The position numbers and the translations under genes were made by a program. A DNA stretch of 64,000 nucleotides from Streptomyces akebiae (GTDB lineage Bacteria > Actinomycetota > Actinomycetes > Streptomycetales > Streptomycetaceae): NCBI RefSeq assembly GCF_019599145.1, contig NZ_CP080647.1, positions 5,022,001-5,086,000 on the forward strand. The letters are read 5' to 3'. The notes beneath the pieces were generated by a model. The model ran no database searches. It saw only the letters and a program-made list of their open reading frames with translations, and was not told where the DNA came from. Shown piece after piece: positions 1-7,685 of this stretch. The first letter of the stretch is position 1. Each line of letters begins with the position of its first letter.

Positions 1-448
1 CGGACGAGATCGCCTACTACCTCGGCTACGCACCGCTGGATGTCGGTGTGGACGAACTGGTGCGCGTCGCTGGCGCCCGGTGGGCGATCGAAGAGTGTTT
101 CCAGGCAGCGAAGAACGAGTGCGGCCTGGACGAGTACGAAGTCCGCCGCTACGTGGGCTGGTACCGGCACATCACCCTGGCCATGCTCGCCCACACCTTC
201 CTCGTTGCGATGAGCGCGCGAGCAGCCGAAAAAGGGGATCCACCGGTGAGGATGCCGCGGTCATCGAGCTCACCGTGGCAGAAGTGCGGCGACTCCTGGC
301 AGCTCACACACCCCGAGACCTTCACACCCTCACTCACGTGTTGAGCTGGTCGCACTGGCGCCGACGACGCCAAGCGGTGGCCCGCCGCTGCCACTACCGA
401 CGTCGGGGGCACTCCTTCGAGGGGCGTGCGGGCAGAAGCCGTCCGTGA
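1..448 (+). pseudogene. IS701-type transposase, 3' remnant with frameshift
   Basis: The frame starting at base 3 reads the C-terminal part of an IS701-family DDE transposase, including WAIEECFQAAK and RRYVGWYRHITLAML, which surround the last acidic catalytic region of this family. The 5' part lies outside the window. At an A5G4 run (229-237) the conserved reading jumps to the -1 frame, where the usual tail (VAEVRRLLAAH, then WSHWRRRRQ and HYRRR) continues to 448; the original frame runs out at 344 in non-family sequence. This looks like decay by an indel. Programmed -1 frameshifting at AAAAAGGGG is possible, but I know of no precedent in IS701. The family call is firm; inactivity is inferred. 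Confidence 0.8.
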
Positions 449-760
449 CGACTTCCCGCCCGCTACACTCCCACCGCTCGACGTTTCCCCAGGTCAAGCC
501 ACGAAGTACTGCTGGAGTACTAGCCGTACTGGGACACGGAGGCCGGCGCCACCGGTTGGCCGAGGAGCGGAAGCCCCCGTGTCCCCAGAGGCCCTCGGCT
601 GTGGACGGGTCGAGTTCGAGGGCGCGGGACAGGGCCGTGATCCGCACCCCCGCCCCGGAGCGGCATCTCGGGCGGGGTGGCGGAGACGAGCAGCCTGGTC
701 GACGGGCCGTACCGCTCGTCGAGCTTCTGCCCCGCCCCTGGAAGACGACCTCCAACCGCA

Positions 761-907
761 GGCCCCCGGGAGCGGCTCGACGTGGTCGCCGAGCGCAGCG
801 GACTCGGGACCGCCGCGAACCTCCGCGCGCGCCTGCGCCAGGAGACCGGACTGAGCCCTTCGGCCTACAGGCGACGTTTCGGAACGGGCGCGGGGGAACG
901 CCTGTAG
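761..907 (+). pseudogene. C-terminal remnant of AraC/GlxA-type regulator
   Basis: About 48 codons preserve the end of the second helix-turn-helix of a GlxA-like AraC regulator: LDVVAERSGLGTAANLRARL, then QETGLSPSAYRRRF. No DJ-1/PfpI-like amidase domain or first HTH can be read upstream in any frame, so this is a fragment. Bases 449-760, between the transposase relic and this piece, contain no recognisable gene and probably represent further degraded sequence. With the IS relic it marks a small zone of insertion and decay. Confidence 0.65.
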
Positions 908-909
908 AC

Positions 910-1401
910 ATGAGATACCTCGTACGCGACCGGCTCCTCGGCATCGGTGACGACTACTGGATCGAGGACGAGCACGGCACAAAGGCCTTCCTCGTCGACG
1001 GCAAGGCCATGCGGCTGCGGGACACCTTCGAGCTGAGAGACAACCAGGGGCGGGTACTGATCGACATCCGCCGCAAAATGTTCGCACTGCGCGACACGAT
1101 GGTGATCGAACGGGACGGTCACCCTCTCGCCACCGTCCGCCGCAAGCGCCTTTCCCTGCTCCGCAACCACTACCGCGTCGCTCTCACGGACGGCACCGAA
1201 CTCGACGTCAGCGGCAAGATCCTCGACCGTGAGTTCGTCATCGAGTACGAGGGCGAACTCCTCGCGCACATCTCCCGCAGATGGCTGCGCGTCCGTGAGA
1301 CCTACGGCCTCGACGTCGTACGTGACGACGCGGACCCGGCCCTGCTGATCGCCATCACGGTGTGCGTGATCAACCTGGCAGAGAAGGAGCGGGACGACTG
1401 A
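910..1401 (+). CDS. LURP-one-related (LOR/YxjI family) protein
   Basis: A 163-residue protein beginning MRYLVRDRLLGIGDDYWIED. It shows the repeated beta-strand pattern of the LURP-one-related family (tubby-like fold): several strands ending in a polar turn and DG or GH (FLVDGKAMRL, LLRNHYRV, VIEYEGELLAHISRRW), and a C-terminal hydrophobic helix (PALLIAITVCVINLAEKE), which in the tubby fold sits inside the barrel. Family members have no established enzymatic activity; membrane-phospholipid binding has been proposed by analogy with tubby. The ATG at 910 is the first start after the AraC remnant. The gene stands alone on this strand, with a 106-bp gap to the convergent gene. Confidence 0.75.
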   Translation: MRYLVRDRLLGIGDDYWIEDEHGTKAFLVDGKAMRLRDTFELRDNQGRVLIDIRRKMFALRDTMVIERDGHPLATVRRKRLSLLRNHYRVALTDGTELDVSGKILDREFVIEYEGELLAHISRRWLRVRETYGLDVVRDDADPALLIAITVCVINLAEKERDD

Positions 1402-1507
1402 AACCACTCGTCAGGCCGCCAGACGCCCTACGAGAGTCCCGATGAGAACGCGGTCGTCCGGCTCTGCGAGCGGCAGCGACCCGGTGGCGCCACCCACCGG
1501 CCCGACC

Positions 1508-1759
1508 CTAGGGGCGGGTGATCGAGCGGGTGGGGGCGTGGCGCCCATCTCCTCCACCCGGTTCGGGCGTGGGATCGCACTGACCGGCGGCGATCCCGAG
1601 GACCACCGCCAGGGACTCGACCAGGCGGCGGGCGATCCAGCGCAGTTGGTCGGCCGTGAGGCATGCGCCGTCGTCGACCATCGGCCGTGCGAGGGCCAGG
1701 ACGACGGCCGCCGATTCGAGTTCGCGCCGCCTGCCGGGCGTTCGCGGCTCGTCGGTCAC
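1508..1759 (-). CDS. small hypothetical protein coupled to ATPase-fold gene
   Basis: An 83-residue product beginning VTDEPRTPGRRRELESAAVV. The GTG start overlaps the TGA of the upstream gene by four bases (GTGA), so translational coupling is likely. The middle (LTADQLRWIARRLVESLAVVLG) reads as an amphipathic helix; the tail is rich in Pro, Gly and basic residues. I recognise no domain. Because it is coupled to an anti-sigma-like ATPase-fold protein, it may be that protein's partner, but this is only contextual. Confidence 0.55.
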   Translation of the reverse strand: MTDEPRTPGRRRELESAAVVLALARPMVDDGACLTADQLRWIARRLVESLAVVLGIAAGQCDPTPEPGGGDGRHAPTRSITRP

Positions 1760-2223
1760 AGCACCGCCCTTCGCCGTACGGGAAGGTCCACCGGCTGATC
1801 CCCGGGCAGGTCCGCCGGCAGGTCGAACCACACCGCCTTGCCCACCGGGTGCGTCGGGCCGCCGTACGGGATGTCCGGGCCGTGCCCCCAGCGGCCCTCG
1901 GTGAGGGCGTCCACCAGATACAGCCCCCGGCCGCCGCTCCGCTCCCAGGTCTCAGTCGTCAGTTCCCTTATCACCGGCGGGTTTTCGTCCCCGTCGTACA
2001 CCACCACCCGCAGCCGCCCCTCCTCCACGGCCAGCCACAGCACGGTGCCGTCACCGCCCTTCGCGTGCACGCAGGCGTTGGTGACGAGTTCGGAGGCGCA
2101 GAGGACCGCGTCGTCGACCAGGGTGCGGTCCAGGCGCAGCGCGTGAAGGACGGTGGCGACGAAGTCGCGGGCGATGTGGGGGGAGGTTTCGAGGGGTGGG
2201 CAGATGAGGGTGTACGAGGGCAT
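1756..2223 (-). CDS. ATP-binding (HATPase_c, RsbW/SpoIIAB-like) regulatory protein
   Basis: A 155-residue single-domain GHKL ATPase. The N box is ASELVTNACVHA, the G1 box is VVVYDGDENPP and the G2 region is SGGRGLYLVDALT. These are the ATP-binding motifs of anti-sigma-factor kinases of the RsbW/SpoIIAB type. Streptomyces encode dozens of such stand-alone proteins, often next to an XRE-DUF5753 gene and a DUF397 gene, as here, where the divergent neighbour is exactly that pair. Whether it phosphorylates an anti-anti-sigma factor or acts only with its cassette partners cannot be told from sequence. The start ATG is followed by PSYTLICPPLETSPHIARDF, which is typical for the group. Confidence 0.85.
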   Translation of the reverse strand: MPSYTLICPPLETSPHIARDFVATVLHALRLDRTLVDDAVLCASELVTNACVHAKGGDGTVLWLAVEEGRLRVVVYDGDENPPVIRELTTETWERSGGRGLYLVDALTEGRWGHGPDIPYGGPTHPVGKAVWFDLPADLPGDQPVDLPVRRRAVL

Positions 2224-2454
2224 GGGGCATCAACTCCGGTGGAGGTGAGGGGGTTGCACGCGCCTGTCCGTCCGCGTTGCTGTCCGGCGCCCCGGTGTCG
2301 ATGACCGGGGTGGCACTTCCAACGGGGGAGGGCATGCGGGAGTTGCGGATGAGTGACCGTCTGGGCACCCTCCGTGAGATACGTTGAGACCGTAGCGGCT
2401 CAGCCTGATACGGCTCAACTGATCCGAAAAAGTACGACGAACGAGGAGTCCGCC
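2224..2454. promoter_or_regulatory. divergent promoter region of the AbaA/WhiJ-like cassette
   Basis: This 231-bp gap separates the minus-strand ATPase-fold gene from the plus-strand XRE regulator and must hold both promoters. It contains an inverted repeat GTTGAG (2383-2388) / CTCAAC (2414-2419) and two copies of CGGCTCA (2395-2401 and 2411-2417), about 40-70 bp in front of the XRE start. These are candidate operators for the adjacent regulator; binding is inferred. Confidence 0.4.
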
Positions 2455-3300
2455 ATGCCGCCGAGGGTCAACCCCACAGCACGCCAAGGGAGGCTCGGCG
2501 CCGAACTGCGCAAGCTTCGCGAGGCAGCGGGCATCGAGTCGCGGGACGCCGCCGCCTTCCTCGGCGTGAACCAGACCCAGATCAGTCACATCGAATCCGG
2601 ACGGTTCGGAATCAGCGAGGAGCGGCTACGTAGGCTCGCCGGCCTGTACACCTGCGACGACGCCCATCTCATCGATGTGCTGGCCGAGATGGCGAACGAT
2701 CGCGGCAAGGGCTGGTGGGAGGAGTACCGCGGCGTCCTGTTGCCCAGGGCGCTCGACCTCGCCGAATTGGAGCATCACGCTTCGTACGTCCGCTTGTTCG
2801 AGGCCGTGCACATCCCCGGAGTTCTCCAGACCGAGGAGCACGTGCGGGCGGCCTCGACCTTCGTGCGCCCGGAACTACCGGAGGACGACCGCGAGGCCCG
2901 CGTCTCGTTCCGGATGCGACGTCAGGAAGTCCTCGATTCGGGAACGCCGTACGACGTGATCATCCATGAGGCCGCTCTGCGTATGCGAGTCGGCGGCCCC
3001 AAGGTTGCTCGTGCGCAGCTCGGACACCTCCTCAAGGCCGCTACGAGAACGAACGTCACCCTCCGTGTGATCTCGTTCGCCGCGGACGGATTCGCGGGCG
3101 CCGGTTTTCCCATGCAGTACGTCGGCGGAGTTGTCCCGCAGTTGGACACCGTGCAGACGGACACGCCGCACGGCGCGGTGTTCTTCGACGCTCCGGCCCA
3201 ACTCCGCCACTACCGAGCCCAGCTCGAACGCGTTGACAGCGCCGCGCTCTCGCAAGACGCTTCCCTGGACCTCATCCGCCGCATCGCCCAGGAACTGTGA
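2455..3300 (+). CDS. XRE-family HTH regulator with DUF5753 domain (WhiJ/AbaA-like)
   Basis: A 281-residue regulator. Residues about 15-70 form a Cro/CI-type helix-turn-helix (LGAELRKLREAAGIESRDAA, then FLGVNQTQISHIESGR). The rest is the DUF5753 domain, with WWEEYRGVLLPRALDLAELE and IPGVLQTEEHVRA. This is the Streptomyces-specific architecture of WhiJ-type regulators. In characterised members the protein works with a small DUF397 protein, encoded 10 bp downstream here, to repress or time development and secondary metabolism. The start ATG at 2455 follows GAGGAG and precedes MPPRVNPTARQGRLGAELR. Confidence 0.88.
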   Translation: MPPRVNPTARQGRLGAELRKLREAAGIESRDAAAFLGVNQTQISHIESGRFGISEERLRRLAGLYTCDDAHLIDVLAEMANDRGKGWWEEYRGVLLPRALDLAELEHHASYVRLFEAVHIPGVLQTEEHVRAASTFVRPELPEDDREARVSFRMRRQEVLDSGTPYDVIIHEAALRMRVGGPKVARAQLGHLLKAATRTNVTLRVISFAADGFAGAGFPMQYVGGVVPQLDTVQTDTPHGAVFFDAPAQLRHYRAQLERVDSAALSQDASLDLIRRIAQEL

Positions 3301-3310
3301 AAGGCCGCCG

Positions 3311-3517
3311 ATGTCCCCCACCCCCTGGCAAAAGTCGTCGTTCTCCGGAGGCGGCGAGGACACGTCCTGCCTGGAGATATCCACCACCCCCACCACCCTC
3401 CACCTCCGCGAGAGCGACAGCCCCGCCACCATCCTGTCGCCCTCGGCCACCGCCCTCCACGCGCTCCTCAGCGCGCTGCGGAACGGGTCCCGAACCTCAA
3501 CTTCGCTGGAGGGATGA
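3311..3517 (+). CDS. DUF397 domain protein
   Basis: A 68-residue protein whose first two thirds match DUF397: WQKSSFSGGGEDTSCLEI, then a strand with LHLRESDSPATIL. It lies 10 bp after the XRE-DUF5753 gene and is surely co-transcribed. DUF397 proteins are obligate neighbours of WhiJ-like regulators and are thought to antagonise their DNA binding by contacting the DUF5753 part. It ends 9 bp before the convergent amidohydrolase gene, leaving almost no room for a bidirectional terminator. Confidence 0.85.
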   Translation: MSPTPWQKSSFSGGGEDTSCLEISTTPTTLHLRESDSPATILSPSATALHALLSALRNGSRTSTSLEG

Positions 3518-3526
3518 GCGGCGGGT

Positions 3527-4321
3527 TCAACGACGCGGTGTCTCCAGCCCCAGCAGCCGGTCCTTCAGCGCGGGGAACTGCTCGCGCGTGGTCGCGACCC
3601 TCGTCGGGTCGAGGTCGACCGTGAGGACCTCCTCGTCCGGGCCCGCCTCCGCCAGGACCTCGCCCCACGGGTCGACCACGATCGAGTGGCCGGCCTGGGG
3701 GACCCCCGCGTGCGTACCGGCCGTTCCGCAGGCGAGGACGTAGGCCTGGTTCTCCACGGCCCGCGCCTGCGCCAGCAGCGTCCAGTGGGAACGTCGGCGC
3801 TCCGGCCAGCCCGCCGACAGCACGAACATCTCCGCGCCCGCGTCGACGAGCCCCCGGAACAGTTCGGGGAAGCGGAGGTCGTAGCAGGTGGCGATGCCGA
3901 CGGTCGTCTCGGACAGGCGGAGCGTGACCAGGTCCGATCCCGCGCCCATCAGCACGGCCTCGCCCTTGTCGAAGCCGAAGCGGTGGATCTTGCGGTAGAC
4001 GGCGGCGAGGTCGCCGGAGGGCGAGAAGACGAGGGAGGTGTTGTAGAGGGTTCCGTCCGGGTCCCGCTCCGGGATCGAGCCCGCGTGCAGCCAGACGCCC
4101 GTGTCGCTCGCCGCCTTGGCCATCGCCTCGTACGTCGCCCCTTCCAGGGGTTCGGCCGCCTCGGCGAAGGATTCGAACGCGAACGCGCCGGTGGTCCAGA
4201 GCTCCGGGAGGACGACGAGATCGGCGTCGTCCTGGTCCCGTACCAGCGCGGCCACCCGCCGCCTGCGCGAATCGACCGATTCGTCCTCGTCTACGCCGAT
4301 CTGGATGAGCGAGGCGCGCAC
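3527..4321 (-). CDS. nitrilase-superfamily carbon-nitrogen hydrolase
   Basis: A 264-residue protein from GTG 4321 (VRASLIQIGVDEDES); a longer in-frame ATG at 4372 adds 17 non-conserved residues. The catalytic triad of the superfamily is complete: Glu40 in VVLPELW, Lys111 in VYRKIHRF and Cys146 in GIATCYDLRFPELFR. The DLRFPE context fits the omega-amidase/Nit2-like amidase branch, which hydrolyses small alpha-keto acid amides, rather than true nitrilases. The substrate is not determined. It is monocistronic, cytoplasmic, and diverges from the mycothiol-dependent protein gene. Confidence 0.88.
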   Translation of the reverse strand: MRASLIQIGVDEDESVDSRRRRVAALVRDQDDADLVVLPELWTTGAFAFESFAEAAEPLEGATYEAMAKAASDTGVWLHAGSIPERDPDGTLYNTSLVFSPSGDLAAVYRKIHRFGFDKGEAVLMGAGSDLVTLRLSETTVGIATCYDLRFPELFRGLVDAGAEMFVLSAGWPERRRSHWTLLAQARAVENQAYVLACGTAGTHAGVPQAGHSIVVDPWGEVLAEAGPDEEVLTVDLDPTRVATTREQFPALKDRLLGLETPRR

Positions 4322-4503
4322 AGTACCACCGTCCTGGCATTCGAGCCGTCCACTCCGGCCTACGATCGTCACACGAAAGCACTGCCGGGGTGCCTCACAG
4401 CAGCGTAACTTAACGTTTCACAGCACCCACTGACAGCCGCCGACGACCTACTCAACGCCGTCAACGCCGACGCCCCCAACTGAAGACCACCACCCACGTA
4501 GCC

Positions 4504-4537
4504 GACACGTACCGACCGTACTGACACGTACCGACCG
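4504..4537. repeat. 15-bp direct repeat in divergent promoter region
   Basis: GACACGTACCGACCG occurs at 4504-4518 and again at 4523-4537, a 19-bp period. The repeat ends 18 bp before the GTG start of the next gene, so it overlaps the expected promoter or leader. It may be a regulator site; nothing else is seen in the 234-bp gap between the divergent genes. Confidence 0.6.
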
Positions 4538-4555
4538 CCCGAGGGGTCCCGTTCC

Positions 4556-5380
4556 GTGAGTCTGCATCCCACTCTTCAGCCCTACGCCGACGCCTGGACC
4601 CACTCCGTGGACGCGATATCCGAGCTGGTGTCGCCGCTCGTGGAGGGCGAGTGGAACCGCCGGACACCCTGCCCGGGGTGGTCGGTGCGCGATGTGGTCT
4701 CCCATGTCATCGGTCTGGACTGCGAGATGCTCGGCGACCCTCGGCCGATCCACACCCTGCCGCGCGACCTGTACCACGTACGGACCGAACACCAGCGCTA
4801 CATGGAGATGCAGGTCGACGCCCGCCGTCACCACACCGCGCCGGAGATGACCTCCGAGCTGGAGTACACGATCATCCGGCGCAACCGCCAACTGCGGAAC
4901 GAGTCGAGGGATCCGAGCCACAAGGTGCGGGGCCCGCTCGGCACGGAGCTGACCCTCGAACAGGCCATGCGGAACCGCGCGTTCGACGTCTGGGTCCACG
5001 AGCAGGACCTGCGCGCCGCCCTGGGGCAGCCGGGGAACCTGGACTCGCCGGGCGCGCACGTCGTCCGTGACGAGCTGCTGTCCGTGCTGCCGAAGGTGGT
5101 CGCGGAGGACGCGCAGGCGCCGCGCAGTTCGGCCGTCGTCTTCGACGTGCACGGCCCGGTGGAGTTCATCCGCACCGTCCGCGTGGACATCCAGGGACGC
5201 GGCACGCTGGAGACCGCTCCCGCCCTCGGCCCCGCCGCCACCCTCACGCTCGACTGGGAGACCTACGTCCGCCTCGCCTGCGGCCGCGTCACCGCCGACC
5301 TCGTCGCCGACCGCATCAAGGCCGAGGGCGACCCCCACCTGATCGCGGCGATCCTGCGCGCGTTCGCGGTGACCGTCTAG
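4556..5380 (+). CDS. maleylpyruvate isomerase-family mycothiol-dependent protein
   Basis: A 274-residue protein starting at GTG 4556. The N-terminal half is a DinB/MDMPI-type four-helix bundle with CPGWSVRDVVSHVIGLD (His50) and FDVWVHEQDLRAALG, whose His/Glu/His set binds the divalent metal that activates mycothiol. The C-terminal half (from about residue 185) is the SCP2-like domain common in actinobacterial members. Characterised relatives isomerise maleylpyruvate or transfer mycothiol, but the true substrate here is unknown. No catabolic operon surrounds it. Confidence 0.82.
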   Translation: MSLHPTLQPYADAWTHSVDAISELVSPLVEGEWNRRTPCPGWSVRDVVSHVIGLDCEMLGDPRPIHTLPRDLYHVRTEHQRYMEMQVDARRHHTAPEMTSELEYTIIRRNRQLRNESRDPSHKVRGPLGTELTLEQAMRNRAFDVWVHEQDLRAALGQPGNLDSPGAHVVRDELLSVLPKVVAEDAQAPRSSAVVFDVHGPVEFIRTVRVDIQGRGTLETAPALGPAATLTLDWETYVRLACGRVTADLVADRIKAEGDPHLIAAILRAFAVTV

Positions 5381-5385
5381 CCGCC

Positions 5386-5416
5386 GGGCCACGGGGGCCC
5401 CGAGGCCCCGGCCTTC
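5386..5416. terminator. GC-rich hairpin between convergent genes
   Basis: Between the stop codons at 5380 and 5428 the sequence folds into a GGGGCC/GGCCCC hairpin with further GC pairing. There is no T-run. It may terminate transcription from both sides. Confidence 0.35.
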
Positions 5417-5427
5417 ACCCGGGGCCC

Positions 5428-6744
5428 CTACGCCGGTACGTGCACCGTCTCCACCCGGCTCGCGACCAGCCGTTCCCGCTCACGGCGGGCCGCGCGGCCA
5501 CGCAGCCGGAGGATCTGGCTCAGGCCCAGCGCCTGGAGGACGAAGACGGCGGAGAAGGCGATGCCGTAGTCGTCGTCGGTCAGGTCCAGGAGGACACCGA
5601 CGGCGAAGAGGGTCGTCATGGAGGCGACGAAACCCCCCATGTTGGTGATTCCGGAGGCGGTGCCCTGACGCTCCGGCGGGTTCGCCGGGCGGGCGAAGTC
5701 GAAGCCGAGCATCGAGGCCGGGCCGCAGGCGCCGAGGACCGCGCAGAGCACGATCAGGAGCCACATCGGGGCATGGTCGCCGGGGTAGAGGATCGTGGTC
5801 GCCCACACCGCCGCCGTCGTGAGGACCGTCCCGAGGGCCAGCGGCAGCCGCGCGGCGTGGTGCCGGGCGACGATCTGGCCGTACACCAGTCCGACCACCA
5901 TGTTGGACAGGACGACGAGGGTGAGCAGTTCACCGGCGGTGCCCCTGCTGAGCCCCTGCGCCTGGACCAGGAACGGCAGCCCCCACAGCAGCAGGAACAC
6001 CATCGCCGGGAACTGGGTGGTGAAGTGCACCCACATCCCGAGCCGGGTGCCGGGCTCCCGCCAGGACGCCGCGATCTGCCGCCGCACGTACGCGGCACCG
6101 TGGTGCGGGAACGGCTCGGGCTCGTGACCGTCCGGGTGGTCCTTCAGGAACAGCAGGGTGAGGACCAGCACGACCAGACCGGCGACCGAACTGCCCGCGA
6201 ACGCCGCCGTCCAGCCCACCCCGTGCAGCAGCCGGGCCAGCAGCAGCGTCGAGACCAGGTTGCCCGCCATGCCGACCAGGCCCGCCATCTGCGCGACGAG
6301 CGGCCCGCGCCGGGCCGGGAACCACCGGCTGCCCAGCCGCAGCACACTGATGAACGTCATCGCGTCGCCGCAGCCCAGCAGCGCCCGCGACGCCAGCGCC
6401 ATGCCGTACGACGGCGACAGCGCGAAGCCGATCTGGCCGGCCGTGAACAGCAGGATGCCCAGGGTCAGCACCTTCTTGGTGCCGAGCCGGTCGACCAGCA
6501 GGCCGACGGGTATCTGCATGCCGGCGTAGACCAGCAGCTGGAGGATCGAGAAGGTCGACAGGGCGGAGGCGCCCACGTGGAAGCGGTCGGCGGCGTCGAG
6601 TCCGGCCACCCCCAGCGACGTACGGAAGATGACGGCGACGAAGTAGACGGAGACACCCACACCCCAGACGGCGAGGGCGCGGCGGCCGCCGGGCGGGTCC
6701 CCGGGCAGGGCCCCGGCGGACGCCGATATCGCGGGCCGGCTCAA
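5428..6744 (-). CDS. MFS transporter
   Basis: A 438-residue integral membrane protein with about twelve hydrophobic segments. It has the MFS loop 2-3 signature (GLLVDRLGTKKVLTLG) and a repeated loop near RALLGCGDAMTF. A region near residue 345-360 (GFDFARPANPPERQGTASG) resembles the late cytoplasmic loop of nitrate/sugar-phosphate-type porters. The substrate is unknown. Its ATG overlaps the stop of the upstream GntR gene by four bases, so regulator and transporter form one operon and the regulator probably senses the transported compound. Confidence 0.87.
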   Translation of the reverse strand: MSRPAISASAGALPGDPPGGRRALAVWGVGVSVYFVAVIFRTSLGVAGLDAADRFHVGASALSTFSILQLLVYAGMQIPVGLLVDRLGTKKVLTLGILLFTAGQIGFALSPSYGMALASRALLGCGDAMTFISVLRLGSRWFPARRGPLVAQMAGLVGMAGNLVSTLLLARLLHGVGWTAAFAGSSVAGLVVLVLTLLFLKDHPDGHEPEPFPHHGAAYVRRQIAASWREPGTRLGMWVHFTTQFPAMVFLLLWGLPFLVQAQGLSRGTAGELLTLVVLSNMVVGLVYGQIVARHHAARLPLALGTVLTTAAVWATTILYPGDHAPMWLLIVLCAVLGACGPASMLGFDFARPANPPERQGTASGITNMGGFVASMTTLFAVGVLLDLTDDDYGIAFSAVFVLQALGLSQILRLRGRAARRERERLVASRVETVHVPA

Positions 6745-7415
6745 CGGACCTCCCCCCTCGCCAGCATGGAGAACCAGCTGACGTGCCGGTGCACGAGCGC
6801 CACGGCCGCCTCCGCGTCGCCCGCGCGCAGCGCCCGGAGGATCTCCTCGTGCTCGGTGAGCGTCTTGGTGATGCGGTCGGGGTGGGCGTGCATCACGGCG
6901 ACGCCCATCCGCAGCTGCCGGTCACGGAGTTGGTCGTAGAGGCGGGAGAGGATCTCGTTCCCCCCGCTGCGGACGATCTCGGCGTGGAAGCAGCGGTCGG
7001 TCACCGCGGCGCCCGCCAGGTCCCCGGCGGCCGCCTGCTCCTTCTGCCGCTCCAGCAGGCTCTGCAGCCGCTCGATCAGCTGCGGGGAGGCCGGGGTCGT
7101 CTTGCGGACCGCGTGCTCCTCGACCAGCTGCCGGGTCTCCACGACATCCGCGATCTCCTGGGCGGAGACGGGCAGCACCAGGGCACCCTTCTTCGGGTAC
7201 AGCTTGATCAGCCCTTCGACCTCCAGCCGCAGCAGGGCCTCCCGCACCGGCGTCCGGGACACGCCGACCGCCTCGGCCAGCTCGCCCTCGGTGAGCAGCG
7301 TGCCGCCCTCGTAGCGGCGTTCCAGAACACCCTGCTTGACGTGGGCGTAGACGCGGTCTGCGGCAGGGGGCTGCTTCACGGCGGGGACGGAGGCGGGAGC
7401 CGGGGCGGAGGACAT
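6741..7415 (-). CDS. GntR-family regulator, FCD subfamily
   Basis: A 224-residue regulator from ATG 7415 (MSSAPAPASVP); a start 10 codons upstream is possible. Residues about 20-85 form the GntR winged helix (LTEGELAEAVGVSRTPVREA, then LLRLEVEGLIKLYPKKGAL). The C-terminal FCD domain keeps the metal-site residues (FHAEIVRSGG, LTEHEEILRALRAGD, VHRHVSWF), so it likely binds a small carboxylate through a bound metal. It is the first gene of an operon with the MFS transporter and very likely regulates both. Confidence 0.87.
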   Translation of the reverse strand: MSSAPAPASVPAVKQPPAADRVYAHVKQGVLERRYEGGTLLTEGELAEAVGVSRTPVREALLRLEVEGLIKLYPKKGALVLPVSAQEIADVVETRQLVEEHAVRKTTPASPQLIERLQSLLERQKEQAAAGDLAGAAVTDRCFHAEIVRSGGNEILSRLYDQLRDRQLRMGVAVMHAHPDRITKTLTEHEEILRALRAGDAEAAVALVHRHVSWFSMLARGEVR

Positions 7416-7685
7416 GGCCACAGCATAGATACAACACGTACGCATTGCCGCCCTCGTCCACGATCCGGGACGGCACGCCCGTACCGAAACCGGCCCCGAA
7501 CCCGCCGTGAACCCACTGTGAACCCGTCAAAAGACTGTGAGATGGACTCGAATTGATCCCCGCCTCACCCGGAGCACAACCTTTTGTGCTACTCACTTGT
7601 CACACGAGAAGCGGCCCTGCTTGCCCGCAACCGGAGCCCAAGTGGCCGCGCTCCACAGACATTTGACGCAATCGGGGTACTTGAC
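7416..7685. promoter_or_regulatory. 270-bp divergent region, GntR and DD-transpeptidase promoters
   Basis: This is the intergenic region between the minus-strand GntR operon and the plus-strand peptidase gene. Next to the GntR start, the minus strand reads GTTGTATCTATG, AT-rich and promoter- or operator-like. A small hairpin AGCACAA/TTGTGCT lies at about 7573-7590. No riboswitch fold known to me could be recognised in the long leader of the peptidase gene. Confidence 0.35.

Noticed and set aside
7450..7685. c-di-AMP (ydaO-type) riboswitch before the cell-wall peptidase
   Set aside because: Such riboswitches control wall hydrolases in actinobacteria, but I could not find the conserved pseudo-symmetric core here.
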